Assembly (NCBI GenBank): GCA_938014215.1
Contig: CALLRW010000013.1
Span: 1-64,000, forward strand
DNA from: an uncultured Alistipes sp.
GTDB lineage: Bacteria; Bacteroidota; Bacteroidia; Bacteroidales; Rikenellaceae
Reading direction: 5' to 3'
DNA length: 64,000 nt
A program made the position numbers and the translations under genes. Numbering within the stretch: the first letter of the stretch is position 1; each line of letters opens with the position of its first letter. Below, one piece after another: positions 43,073 to 51,125 of the stretch. The notes under the pieces were generated by a model. The model did not search any database. It saw nothing but the letters and a program-made list of their open reading frames with translations, and was not told where the DNA came from.

Positions 43073-43636
43073 ATGGAACGCCTCCACACGATTTTCCTGT
43101 CGTTCTTCAAGATCGGCCTCTTCACCTTCGGCGGCGGATACGCCATGATCCCGCTGATCGAACGCGAGGTGATCGACAACCGCAACTGGATCGAACGCCG
43201 CGAGTTTCTCGATCTGCTGACGCTGGCCCAGTCCGTACCGGGACCGATTTCACTCAACACGTCGGTCTTCGTCGGCTACAAGATCCGCGGACTGCGCGGT
43301 GCGGCGGCTGCCCTGCTGGGGGTTGTCGTGCCGTCGTTCGTCATCATCCTCGCCATCGCCCTCTTCTTCGCCGACATCCGCCACAATCCAATCGTCGACG
43401 CCGCCTTCAAGGGGATGCGCCCGGCGGTCGTGGCACTGATCATCGGTCCGGTGATCTCGCTGGCCCGCGGCATGCACTGGTCGATGTTCCTCGTCATTGC
43501 GGCGGCAGCCCTGGCCGTCTGGGGGCTGGGATGGTCGCCGATCTGGGTACTGGTGATCGGCGCCGCCGCAGGCATCGCCTGGGAGCTGGCCGTCGCCCCG
43601 CGGATCGCCCGACACAAAGATAAACCCAAAGCATGA
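43073..43636 (+). CDS. Short-chain chromate transporter (CHR), half 1
   Basis: A 187-residue, five- to six-TM single-domain CHR-family protein, paired with a second half downstream. Family marks are FFKIGLFTFGGGYAMIPLIE, SVPGPISLNTSVFVG and AFKGMRPAVVALI. Two-gene CHR proteins are thought to work as heterodimers; chromate is the named substrate, sulphate or another anion is possible. It follows the hyfI-like gene by 4 bases and overlaps the next gene by 4 (ATGA). Confidence 0.9.
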   Translation: MERLHTIFLSFFKIGLFTFGGGYAMIPLIEREVIDNRNWIERREFLDLLTLAQSVPGPISLNTSVFVGYKIRGLRGAAAALLGVVVPSFVIILAIALFFADIRHNPIVDAAFKGMRPAVVALIIGPVISLARGMHWSMFLVIAAAALAVWGLGWSPIWVLVIGAAAGIAWELAVAPRIARHKDKPKA

Positions 43637-44103
43637 GTCCGGCCATGAACCAGAAATACATTCTGATGCTCAGTCTTCTGATCCTGGCCACCACAGCGGC
43701 CGGGCCCACCACGGCCCGACATTCGGACGCCGCACCCGGGCCAAAAATCGAATCCGCCTCCGCCACGGGACAGACTCGGGAAGCCTTGGAGAAATTCTAC
43801 AAGGAGTACGCCGGCTGGATGTCGGCCGGCCCCTGCGACGAGATTGCGAAGCCCGCATTGCCGCTGGATGCAGCCACCCGCCGGAAGGTGGAGAAGGTCG
43901 GCAAGAGGCACGGCTTCGACCTTCTGCTCCGGGCCCAGGATTTCAACCGTCGGGCGCTGTCGACGATCACGGTCACGCCAGTCGACGGCGAATGGTATGC
44001 AGCGGCCTATCTCGATACCTACAACAAACGGTGCGTCGTTGTTCCCGTTCGTGCCACGATGCGCAAGGGGCAGCTGGTGATCACAGATATCGCACTTCCT
44101 TAA
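43633..44103 (+). CDS. Secreted protein of unknown function between CHR halves
   Basis: A 156-residue protein with a signal peptide (about 8-28, YILMLSLLILATTAAGP) and a mature region resembling small periplasmic domains that begin with a helical REALEKFYKEYAGWM and end in beta strands (STITVTPVDGEWYAAAYL, KGQLVITDIAL). I do not recognise the family with confidence; DUF3828-like is possible. It overlaps the first CHR gene by four bases and is 12 bases before the second, so it belongs to the operon and may act with the transporter. Confidence 0.75.
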   Translation: MSPAMNQKYILMLSLLILATTAAGPTTARHSDAAPGPKIESASATGQTREALEKFYKEYAGWMSAGPCDEIAKPALPLDAATRRKVEKVGKRHGFDLLLRAQDFNRRALSTITVTPVDGEWYAAAYLDTYNKRCVVVPVRATMRKGQLVITDIALP

Positions 44104-44115
44104 CTTTTCCGAGAC

Positions 44116-44697
44116 ATGATCCTTCTCTGGCAACTCTTCGTTTCATACCTCAAGATCGGCTTCTTCGGATTCGGCGGCGGCTACGCCATGCTGTCGCTCA
44201 TCCAGAACGAGGTGGTCGTGCAGCACCAGTGGCTCACCAACGCCCAGTTCGCCGACATCGTCGCCATCTCGCAGATCACCCCCGGCCCGATCGCCATCAA
44301 CTCGGCCACCTATGTGGGCTACACCGTCGGTCTGGAGACGGGCTATGCCTGGTGCGGGGTACTGGGGTCACTCATCGCGACGTTTGCGGTCTGCCTGCCG
44401 TCGCTCACGCTCATGATCCTTGTAGCACAGTTCTTTCTCCATCTGAAGAACAACCGCCTGGTCGAGGGGGCCATGCGGGGGATGCGGCCCGTGGTGATCG
44501 GCATGATCGCCGCCGCGGCCCTGCTGCTGATCTTCCCCCACAGCTCGGAACCCGACGAGCAGAACTTCATCGATGCCTGGAGCTGGGTGCTCTTCGGCGG
44601 GGTCTTCATCGGCTCGTGGCGCAAGGTGAACCCGATCCTGCTGATTGTCCTCTCGGCCGCGGCCGGCATTCTGATCTACTACGTCTTCGGACTCTGA
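44116..44697 (+). CDS. Short-chain chromate transporter (CHR), half 2
   Basis: A 193-residue single-domain CHR protein, partner of the gene at 43073. Motifs are YLKIGFFGFGGGYAMLSLIQ, SQITPGPIAINSATYVG and AMRGMRPVVIGMIAAA. Last gene of the operon, followed by a terminator. Confidence 0.9.
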   Translation: MILLWQLFVSYLKIGFFGFGGGYAMLSLIQNEVVVQHQWLTNAQFADIVAISQITPGPIAINSATYVGYTVGLETGYAWCGVLGSLIATFAVCLPSLTLMILVAQFFLHLKNNRLVEGAMRGMRPVVIGMIAAAALLLIFPHSSEPDEQNFIDAWSWVLFGGVFIGSWRKVNPILLIVLSAAAGILIYYVFGL

Positions 44698-44721
44698 CCC
44701 GGACAGGGGTGCAAAACAAAC

Positions 44722-44757
44722 AGCGGGTGCAGGGGTTTTCACCTCTGCACCCGCTTT
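44722..44757. terminator. Bidirectional terminator
   Basis: Stem AGCGGGTGCAG / CTGCACCCGCT with a 12-base loop between convergent genes; T run on the plus side is short (TTTAA), and the minus side has TGTTTGTTTTG. Confidence 0.75.
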
Positions 44758-44778
44758 AACCGTTGACCGGCCGGATGG

Positions 44779-45225
44779 TCAGCAACTCTTTCCGGCTGCG
44801 GCATTCCGGGCGCTGCCGAACAGTTGCCGTCTCCGTCTGAAGATATGCAGCAACGCCAGCACCCCGAACACGATGCCTCCCACATAGTGGTAAAATCCGA
44901 TATGGAGGCCGAACAGCCACTTGACAATTCCCGTGGCGGCCACCAGCAGAAAGACCACCGCAAACAGCATCACCATCCGACGGCGCAGCCCCTTGCAGCC
45001 GGCCGTTGTCAGCGAACGGAACCAGGCCCAATGCCCGTAGACATGGAGTCCGACAAGGACCAGAAACAGCAGGGAAAGAGCAACATGCGCCAGATGCCAG
45101 GCATACCTGAGTTCGGCCGCACCGGCATGTTCGACCACATGGAGTTCGAGACCGGAGCCGCACAATCCGACCAGGACGGGGAACAAGACCCGATCGGTCC
45201 AGAGATTCAATTTACGTTTATTCAT
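44779..45225 (-). CDS. DUF4405-like small haem-type membrane protein
   Basis: A 148-residue protein with four TM helices and well-placed histidines in the membrane (WHLAHVALSLLF, GLHVYGHW, GFYHYVGGI, LLHIF), typical of DUF4405/cytochrome b561-like proteins. It probably binds haem and moves electrons in the membrane, but no catalytic partner is adjacent. The C-terminus is basic. It lies alone on the minus strand. Confidence 0.7.
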   Translation of the reverse strand: MNKRKLNLWTDRVLFPVLVGLCGSGLELHVVEHAGAAELRYAWHLAHVALSLLFLVLVGLHVYGHWAWFRSLTTAGCKGLRRRMVMLFAVVFLLVAATGIVKWLFGLHIGFYHYVGGIVFGVLALLHIFRRRRQLFGSARNAAAGKSC

Positions 45226-45425
45226 CTTATCCTATCAAAAGGTTTTCAAAAACAGCAAGCGCGGACGCGGACCGACCGGACTCAAATCCGGGACGATCCG
45301 GGATCCTGCCGCCGGGACACCGGAGGGCAGAGGCCCCACACGCGTGTGAACAACCGCGTGAAGCAGCCGTTCCTGCCAATCGAGCCCGCAGGGAGTGGAG
45401 GCGATTGGGACGGATCCATCCCCTG

Positions 45426-45716
45426 TCAGAGTACGGCCAGAGCCGCCATGCCGCCGGCAAAGAGCAGCAGCAGGAAGATCACCAGCGAGAGCAGGCCGAG
45501 AAAGGCGACGACCGTGCCGATGCAGCCCCAGCGCTGTTCGCCGCCGGGGAGCGGATCGCTCACCAGCGTGATGATGAGCCCCACGAGGGGCGTGAAGATC
45601 AGACTCAGCAGAAAGGCCCATCCGAAACCGATGCGGCGGTGGCTGCCGATGATACCCACCAGCACGGAGAGCAGCGAACCGCTCAACAGGCCGAAAAGCA
45701 AAACAGGTACACCCAT
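45426..45716 (-). CDS. Small three-TM membrane protein, unknown
   Basis: A 96-residue hydrophobic protein with about three TM helices (2-22, 28-47, 65-90) and a short loop DPLPGGEQRWGC. No recognised domain. ATG 45714-45716 is taken as the start because it begins the first helix; an upstream in-frame start adds 17 non-hydrophobic residues. It is 54 bases downstream of the rRNA methyltransferase gene and may share its transcript. Confidence 0.6.
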   Translation of the reverse strand: MGVPVLLFGLLSGSLLSVLVGIIGSHRRIGFGWAFLLSLIFTPLVGLIITLVSDPLPGGEQRWGCIGTVVAFLGLLSLVIFLLLLFAGGMAALAVL

Positions 45717-45770
45717 AAGTATTTGCGATGATCTCGGGCCGGCATCGAAGCGGCCCGCATTCCACAACGA

Positions 45771-46784
45771 TTAACGGACAAAACGGTAATAGGTTCCCAG
45801 GGGGAGCTCCTTGCCGGCGCGGTCCGTGAAGCACAGTTCGCCCCACTGCTCCTCGGCCGGAGCCCCGAAGGCCTGGCGCACGGCCGTGCGGGCCAGCGTC
45901 GACGACAGCCCCATCGAATAGAGATTCAGCACGAGGAAGGCCCCGCTCTGCTCCAGCAGCTGCGCACAGCATTCGAGCATCTCGCCGATGTTCTCCTCGA
46001 GGACCCACTTTTCGCCGTTGGCACCCCGTCCGTAGGCGGGCGGATCGAGAATGATGCCGGCATAGCGGTTTCCGCGGCGCACCTCGCGGCGCACGAACTT
46101 CAGGGCATCCTCGACCATCCAGCGCACCCCCTCCAGCTCACTCAGCTCCATGTTCTCGCGGGCCCACGTCACGACGGGCTTGACCGAATCGACATGGGTC
46201 ACCTCGGCCCCGGCGGCCCGGGCGGCAAGGGTCGCCCCGCCGGTGTAGGCGAAGAGGTTCAGCACGCGCGGGGCGGCAGTCGGCGAGCCGGGAAGTGCGG
46301 CAGCGGGGTTTCCGGCAGATGCCGCGCGCCCCGGACCGAACGTCGCGCGGGCCGGACCGAACGTCGCGGCGGACGAACAAGCGGAGGGGATACCGGCAGA
46401 ACGCCCATCCACCCCCCTCAGCCGCAGCACCTGATCATAGATAAAGTTCCAGTTGGCGGCCTGTTCGGGGAAGATCCCGACGTGTTTGAACGAGGTGAGT
46501 CCCAGCCGCATGCGCAGGTGCATCCCTCGATAGGCATACTCCACCGTCCAGCGATCGGGCATCTTCGGGGAGAGGCGCCACTCGCCGCGTTCGTCGTTGC
46601 GCGCATCGCGCAGAAATGCGGCATCGGCCCGGCGCTGCCACTCCTCTTCGGAGAGCGTCCGCCGCCAGATGGCCTGCGGTTCGGGACGCCGCGTGACGTA
46701 GCGGCCGAAGCGTTCGAGTTTCTCGAAATCGCCCGTATCGATGAGTTCGTAATCCGGAAAATCGGGGGTCAGTTGCTGCTGCAT
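45771..46784 (-). CDS. Class I SAM methyltransferase, RlmI/RlmK-like
   Basis: A 337-residue methyltransferase related to the 23S rRNA m5C enzymes RlmI/RlmK. The N-terminal half lacks a clear PUA domain. The catalytic domain has NLFAYTGGATLAARAAGAEVTHVD (SAM-binding motif I), VEDALKFV and LDPPAYGRG (motif IV). Between the two parts, residues about 124-172 form an Ala/Gly/Pro/Ser-rich insert with internal near-repeats (ATFGPARATFGPGRA) that homologues lack, as judged from the unbroken fold either side. It lies 21 bases after the U32 peptidase gene. Confidence 0.85.
   Translation of the reverse strand: MQQQLTPDFPDYELIDTGDFEKLERFGRYVTRRPEPQAIWRRTLSEEEWQRRADAAFLRDARNDERGEWRLSPKMPDRWTVEYAYRGMHLRMRLGLTSFKHVGIFPEQAANWNFIYDQVLRLRGVDGRSAGIPSACSSAATFGPARATFGPGRAASAGNPAAALPGSPTAAPRVLNLFAYTGGATLAARAAGAEVTHVDSVKPVVTWARENMELSELEGVRWMVEDALKFVRREVRRGNRYAGIILDPPAYGRGANGEKWVLEENIGEMLECCAQLLEQSGAFLVLNLYSMGLSSTLARTAVRQAFGAPAEEQWGELCFTDRAGKELPLGTYYRFVR
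46269..46415. repeat. In-frame low-complexity insert in methyltransferase gene
   Basis: The DNA of the ~49-codon insert carries near-repeats such as CCGGACCGAACGTCGCG, present twice at about 46340-46370. It stays in frame and splits a conserved protein between its N-terminal part and motif I. Confidence 0.6.
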
Positions 46785-46805
46785 CTCTTCGTAGGTTTAT
46801 CGTCT

Positions 46806-48644
46806 TTATCGTCCGTATTTCGTATCGTTTTTCCGGCGCGGAGGGCACTCGACCAGCGCCATCTCGCACGCCCGGCAGTCGAACTCCAGCCGGAAGCGGT
46901 CCGCACCGTGTTCGAGATAGAGGTCGCCCCTGAGGCGCGACCCCTCGCGCAGGCACTCGCCGATCTCGCGGCGGATGCAATAGGCCGAGCGCATCACCGT
47001 ACGCCCCTCGAACGACGCGGCCAGTTCGAGCGGCCGTTCGATTTCGCGCACGCCGTGGTCGCGGTAGAAGGCCTCGGCCAGGCGATTGGTGACATTCTCA
47101 TCGGCCGTGACCCGCTCCGACGGATAACGGGCCTCCCGGTTTTCGGGCAGGATCCGGTGCGGCATCGGACGGGCCTCCCGCGCCCGGAGCAGCGCCTCGA
47201 GCACCTCGCGCCGCAGTTCGGCCGCCAGCGATGCCGGCACGAACCACTCGCCGCCCCGCACCTCGACCTCGTGCACCGCAAAGATCGTATCGCCCGACTT
47301 CATCGCCTGCGCCCGCAGCGAGGCGGCATTGGCCTCGGGATTGCGGGCCCGGTCGAGCGCCAGGGAGCGCGATGCCGCGGCCGTCACCCCTTCGCAGTCG
47401 GTGCAGGTGATCGTCACTCCCGACTCCGAAGCCTCGAACAGCGCCCGCACCGCGATCACACGCCGCATGCGGCTGCGTTCGAGCGCGAGGTTGAAACGCC
47501 GGTCGAAGTTGCGGAAGACCTCCGCCCCGGGGGTGATCCCCTCCATGCGGTTGGGGGTGATGCGGCGCCCGTCGACGGCATTGACGTTGGTTCCGGTCAC
47601 GCCGCGCGGCGTGACGAAGCAGAGACCGTCGCCCGGCGCCAGATCCGCCCCGCCATCGAGCGTGAAGCTGCCTCCCGCCACCCGGGACACCCGGCCGATG
47701 CGTTCGCCGATCGCCTTCGGCGTGTCGAACGAAGCCACCCCCGGGCGCTTGCCGTCGAGGAAGTATTCGGATTCGCCGCGTGTGAAGCTCTTCGACGGAT
47801 CGGGCGCGAAGTCGGGGATGCTCTCCCCCACCGACGAACGGCGCAGCCCGGGACGTGCGGCCAGCACCTCGTCGAGCGCCCGGCGGTAGTAGGCCACCAC
47901 ATTCTTGATATAGACGATGTCCTTCAGCCGCCCCTCGATCTTGAACGACGTGACGCCGGCATCGACCAGTTCGCCCAGCCGCCGCGAGAGGTTCATGTCG
48001 CGCACCGAGAGGAGGTGTTTGCCGGCCATCAGCGTGCGTCCGCCGGCGTCGACCAGATCCCACGGCAGGCGGCAAGGCTGGCTGCAGGCGCCGCGGTTGC
48101 CGCTGCGGCCCGACATGGCCCGCGAGAGGAAACAGCGGCCGCTGTAGCCGACGCAGATCGCCCCGTGGACGAAACACTCGACCTCGGCCGGCGTGGCGGC
48201 ACAGATGGCGCGGATCTCGTCGAGCGACAGGGCACGTTCGAGAATCACCCGCGCGAAGCCTGCCTCGGCCAGGAAACGCGTCTGTTCGGGGGTGCGGTTG
48301 GCCATCTGCGTCGAGGCGTGGAGCTCGACCGGGAGGTTCATCCGCCGCAGGGCCATGTCCTGCACGATCAGGGCGTCGACCCCGGCGTCGATCAGTTCGC
48401 GGGCCGTGCGTTCGGCCTCGCGGAGCTCGTCGTCCCAGAGCAGCGTGTTGAGCGTGGCGTGGATGCGCACGCCGAAGCGGTGGGCATACTCGACCACGCG
48501 GGCGATCTCCGCGGCGGAGTTCCCGGCGGCCTGCCGGGCCCCGAAACGAGCCCCTCCGATATAGACGGCATCGGCCCCGGCCTCGATGGCCGCCACGGCC
48601 GATGCGTAATCCCGGGCCGGAGCCAAGAGTTCAACGGTTTTCAA
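46806..48644 (-). CDS. U32 family peptidase / tRNA-rRNA hydroxylation factor
   Basis: A 612-residue U32-family protein of the RlhA/TrhP type, whose members hydroxylate RNA using prephenate-linked chemistry. The TIM-barrel half has LLAPARDYASAVAAIEAGADAVYIGG and the conserved cysteine cluster CVGYSGRCFLSRAMSGRSGNRGACSQPCR cut here as CFLSRAMSGRSGNRGACSQ. The C-terminal collagenase-like half follows. A GTG at 48660-48662 would add six residues but lies at the -7 element (TATTTTTG on the minus strand), so the in-frame TTG 48642-48644 is preferred. Convergent with nothing; divergent from serS. Confidence 0.85.
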   Translation of the reverse strand: MKTVELLAPARDYASAVAAIEAGADAVYIGGARFGARQAAGNSAAEIARVVEYAHRFGVRIHATLNTLLWDDELREAERTARELIDAGVDALIVQDMALRRMNLPVELHASTQMANRTPEQTRFLAEAGFARVILERALSLDEIRAICAATPAEVECFVHGAICVGYSGRCFLSRAMSGRSGNRGACSQPCRLPWDLVDAGGRTLMAGKHLLSVRDMNLSRRLGELVDAGVTSFKIEGRLKDIVYIKNVVAYYRRALDEVLAARPGLRRSSVGESIPDFAPDPSKSFTRGESEYFLDGKRPGVASFDTPKAIGERIGRVSRVAGGSFTLDGGADLAPGDGLCFVTPRGVTGTNVNAVDGRRITPNRMEGITPGAEVFRNFDRRFNLALERSRMRRVIAVRALFEASESGVTITCTDCEGVTAAASRSLALDRARNPEANAASLRAQAMKSGDTIFAVHEVEVRGGEWFVPASLAAELRREVLEALLRAREARPMPHRILPENREARYPSERVTADENVTNRLAEAFYRDHGVREIERPLELAASFEGRTVMRSAYCIRREIGECLREGSRLRGDLYLEHGADRFRLEFDCRACEMALVECPPRRKNDTKYGR

Positions 48645-48661
48645 AGCGATGGAATTTTGCA

Positions 48662-48669
48662 CAAAAATA
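48662..48669 (-). promoter_or_regulatory. -7 element of U32 gene
   Basis: The plus strand reads CAAAAATA, i.e. TATTTTTG on the minus strand. Its position 18 bases before TTG 48644 decides the U32 start and gives a leader of about 10 nt. Confidence 0.5.
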
Positions 48670-48692
48670 AGACAATTTTAGGAATTGTTTTG

Positions 48693-48700
48693 TAATTTTG
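48693..48700 (+). promoter_or_regulatory. -7 element of serS
   Basis: TAATTTTG matches TAnnTTTG, 38 bases before the serS ATG. It lies back to back with the U32 promoter. Confidence 0.55.
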
Positions 48701-48738
48701 CCCTTCGTAACGCGAAAACACAATAAACATTCGATATC

Positions 48739-50010
48739 ATGCTTACGATCAAGCAAATCCGGGATGACCGCGAAGCCGCCATCCGCAAACTCGCCAAAAA
48801 AGGCGTCGACGCCGCCCCCGTCATCGACAAGATCATCACGCTCGACGACCGCCGCAAGGCCATTCAGGTCGAACTCGACAACACGCTGGCCACCCAGAAC
48901 AAGGCCGCCAAGGAGATCGGCGCCCTGATGGGCCAGGGCCGCCGCGAAGAGGCCGAGGAGCGCAAGCACTTCGTCACGGACCTCAAGGAGAAGTCGGCCC
49001 GTCTGCAGGCCGAGTCGAACGACGTGCAGCAGGAGCTGCAGGCCGCGCTGGTTTCGCTGCCGAACTTCCCCGCCGAGATCGTCCCCGAGGGCAAGACCGC
49101 GGCCGACAACCTCGTCGTGAAGCTCGTCGAGAACTACACCAAACTGCCCGAAAACCCGCTGCCCCACTGGGAGCTGGCCAAGAAATACGACATCATCGAC
49201 TTCGACCTGGGCGTGAAGCTCACCGGAGCCGGATTCCCCGTCTACAAGGGCAAGGGCGCCCGTCTGCAGCGCGCACTGATCAACTACTTCCTCGACTGCA
49301 ACACCCGCGCCGGCTACCTCGAGGTCGAGCCGCCGGTGATGGTCAACGAGGCTTCGGGATTCGGCACCGGCCAGCTCCCCGACAAGGAGGGCCAGATGTA
49401 CCACGCCACGGTCGACAACTACTACCTCGTGCCGACGGCCGAGGTCCCCGTGACGAACATCTACCGCGACGTGATCCTCGACGAGAAGGACTTCCCGGTG
49501 AAGATGACCGCCTATACGCCCTGCTTCCGCCGCGAGGCCGGTTCGTACGGCAAGGATGTGCGCGGTCTGAACCGTCTGCACCAGTTCGACAAGGTGGAGA
49601 TCGTCCAGCTGTCGCTGCCCGACGTATCGTATGAGGCGCTGGACGGCATGGTGGCCCATGTCGAGACGCTGGTCAAGTCGCTCGGTCTGCCGTACCGCAT
49701 CCTGCGGCTCTGCGGCGGCGACATGTCCTTCACCTCGGCCCTGACCTACGACTTCGAGGTCTACTCCGAGGCCCAGAAGCGCTGGCTGGAGGTTTCGTCG
49801 GTTTCGAACTTCGAGTCGTTCCAGGCCAACCGTCTGAAGCTGCGCTACCGCGACGCCGAGAAGAAGATCCACCTGGCCCACACCCTCAACGGATCGTCGC
49901 TCGCCCTGCCGCGTATCGTCGCCGCCCTGCTCGAGGACTTCCAGACCCCCGAAGGCATCCGCATCCCGGAGGTGCTGGTTCCCTACACGGGCTTCGATAT
50001 GATCAAATAG
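48739..50010 (+). CDS. serS: Seryl-tRNA synthetase
   Basis: Class II synthetase that charges tRNA-Ser. The 423-residue protein has the N-terminal coiled-coil tRNA-binding arm (about 25-105), motif 2 in CFRREAGSYGKDVRGLNRLH, and motif 3 near the end (SSLALPRIVAALLEDF). Full length. Divergent from the U32 gene and followed by the ferredoxin gene. Confidence 0.96.
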   Translation: MLTIKQIRDDREAAIRKLAKKGVDAAPVIDKIITLDDRRKAIQVELDNTLATQNKAAKEIGALMGQGRREEAEERKHFVTDLKEKSARLQAESNDVQQELQAALVSLPNFPAEIVPEGKTAADNLVVKLVENYTKLPENPLPHWELAKKYDIIDFDLGVKLTGAGFPVYKGKGARLQRALINYFLDCNTRAGYLEVEPPVMVNEASGFGTGQLPDKEGQMYHATVDNYYLVPTAEVPVTNIYRDVILDEKDFPVKMTAYTPCFRREAGSYGKDVRGLNRLHQFDKVEIVQLSLPDVSYEALDGMVAHVETLVKSLGLPYRILRLCGGDMSFTSALTYDFEVYSEAQKRWLEVSSVSNFESFQANRLKLRYRDAEKKIHLAHTLNGSSLALPRIVAALLEDFQTPEGIRIPEVLVPYTGFDMIK

Positions 50011-50041
50011 TTTGATTTTATCAAATAAGTTCCTATATTTG
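50011..50041 (+). promoter_or_regulatory. Consensus promoter of ferredoxin gene
   Basis: TTTG at 50011-50014 and TATATTTG at 50034-50041 are exactly 19 nt apart, a full match to the Bacteroidetes consensus. The ferredoxin ATG is 33 bases further on; the -33 overlaps the end of serS. Confidence 0.8.
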
Positions 50042-50074
50042 CACTACACACATTAACCACAAACACGCAAAACA

Positions 50075-50242
50075 ATGGCTTACAAAATCACTGATTCCTG
50101 CGTAGCATGCGGGACCTGCATCGGCGAATGCCCGGTAGAGGCCATCTCGGCCGGCGACATCTATGTCATCGATCCCGACAAGTGCATCGACTGCGGCACC
50201 TGCGCAGGCGTTTGCCCGAACGAGGCTATCGTTTCGGAGTAA
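50075..50242 (+). CDS. 2[4Fe-4S] ferredoxin
   Basis: A 55-residue bacterial-type ferredoxin with two complete motifs, CVACGTCIGECP and CIDCGTCAGVCP, carrying two 4Fe-4S clusters for low-potential electron transfer (for example from pyruvate:ferredoxin oxidoreductase). It is the intact counterpart to the degenerate ferredoxin domain at 42304. Monocistronic: its own consensus promoter and terminator enclose it. Such strong control elements suggest high expression. Confidence 0.95.
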   Translation: MAYKITDSCVACGTCIGECPVEAISAGDIYVIDPDKCIDCGTCAGVCPNEAIVSE

Positions 50243-50265
50243 TTCCGCAAGGATAAAAACGCAAG

Positions 50266-50304
50266 ATATGCCCCGGAGCCGGATGGTTCCGGGGCGTATT
50301 TTTT
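50266..50304 (+). terminator. Terminator of ferredoxin gene
   Basis: Stem GCCCCGGA / TCCGGGGC with a 10-base loop followed by a run of T. Confidence 0.9.
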
Positions 50305-50318
50305 CACAGGACAGGACG

Positions 50319-50906
50319 ATGAACGATCTTGAGAAGATGCGCTCGGGGAGGTGGCTCCACGCCGTCACGCCCGAGATCGGCGAGGCTCTCCGCCGCGCCG
50401 AGGAGCTCTGCTTCCGGCTGAACCAGCTGCCCCCTTCGCACCGCGAGGAGCGCGAGGCGATCATCCGCCGCCTCTTCGGCCGCGTCGGGAGCGACATCAC
50501 GCTCCACAGCCCGTTCCACTGCGACTTCGGGGAGCAGATCACCGTGGGCGACCACTTCGTGGGAAACTTCAACCTGACGATCCTCGACGAGGCGCCCGTA
50601 CGGATCGGCAACCACGTCTACATCGGCCCCAACGTGGGGATCTACACCGTGCACCACGCCCTGCTCGCGGAGCAGCGCAATGCCGGGATCATGCAGTCGC
50701 TGCCGGTCGAGATTCACGACAACGTCTGGATCGGCGGCCATGCCGTCATCATGCGCGGCGTGACGATCGGCCAGGGGGCGGTGATCGGCGCCGGGAGCGT
50801 CGTGACGCACGACATTCCGCCGCAGGTCGTCGCCGCAGGAAACCCCTGCCGCGTACTGCGCCCCATAACCGAAGCCGATCGCATTGCGCAAACGGAGCTG
50901 GATTGA
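50319..50906 (+). CDS. Maltose/galactoside O-acetyltransferase-like protein
   Basis: A 195-residue left-handed beta-helix acetyltransferase (LacA/Maa family) that transfers acetyl from acetyl-CoA to a sugar. The helical N-terminus (EKMRSGRWLHAVTPEI) and hexapeptide repeats with catalytic His in YTVHHALLAEQRNAG are typical, as is the end IGAGSVVTHDIPPQVVAAGNP. ATG 50319 is the start; the open frame further upstream overlaps the ferredoxin gene antithetically and is not real. Confidence 0.9.
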   Translation: MNDLEKMRSGRWLHAVTPEIGEALRRAEELCFRLNQLPPSHREEREAIIRRLFGRVGSDITLHSPFHCDFGEQITVGDHFVGNFNLTILDEAPVRIGNHVYIGPNVGIYTVHHALLAEQRNAGIMQSLPVEIHDNVWIGGHAVIMRGVTIGQGAVIGAGSVVTHDIPPQVVAAGNPCRVLRPITEADRIAQTELD

Positions 50907-50937
50907 CCCTCCACACAGCGGCGCAGGACAAACAAAA

Positions 50938-50980
50938 AACGACGGCGGCACGACCCGGAATCGGGTGTGCCGCCGTTATT
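50938..50980 (+). terminator. Terminator of acetyltransferase gene
   Basis: Stem CGGCGGCAC / GTGCCGCCG with an inner CCCG/CGGG helix, flanked by A and T-rich runs. Confidence 0.85.
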
Positions 50981-50987
50981 TGTTGCA

Positions 50988-51125
50988 AGCCGCTGCTGTT
51001 CGTTTCAGGGCCCGGCTGTTTGTTGCAGATCCCAGATACTCTTACAAGTCCCGGTTTGTTGCAGGCCCTGGCTTGTTGCGGACCCAGGATATTTGTTGCT
51101 GGTCCCGGATTGTTGCGGGCCCCGG
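50988..51125. repeat. Degenerate ~18-bp tandem array
   Basis: About seven copies of a unit close to TTGTTGCAGGCCCTGGC (variants TTGTTGCGGACCCAGGATA, TTTGTTGCTGGTCCCGGA), 17-20 bp each, ending against the stop codon of the NamZ-like gene. Confidence 0.75.

Noticed and set aside
45337..45348. Palindrome CACACGCGTGTG as an operator
   Set aside because: Single occurrence, between a gene start and a gene end with no promoter features; likely chance in GC-rich DNA.
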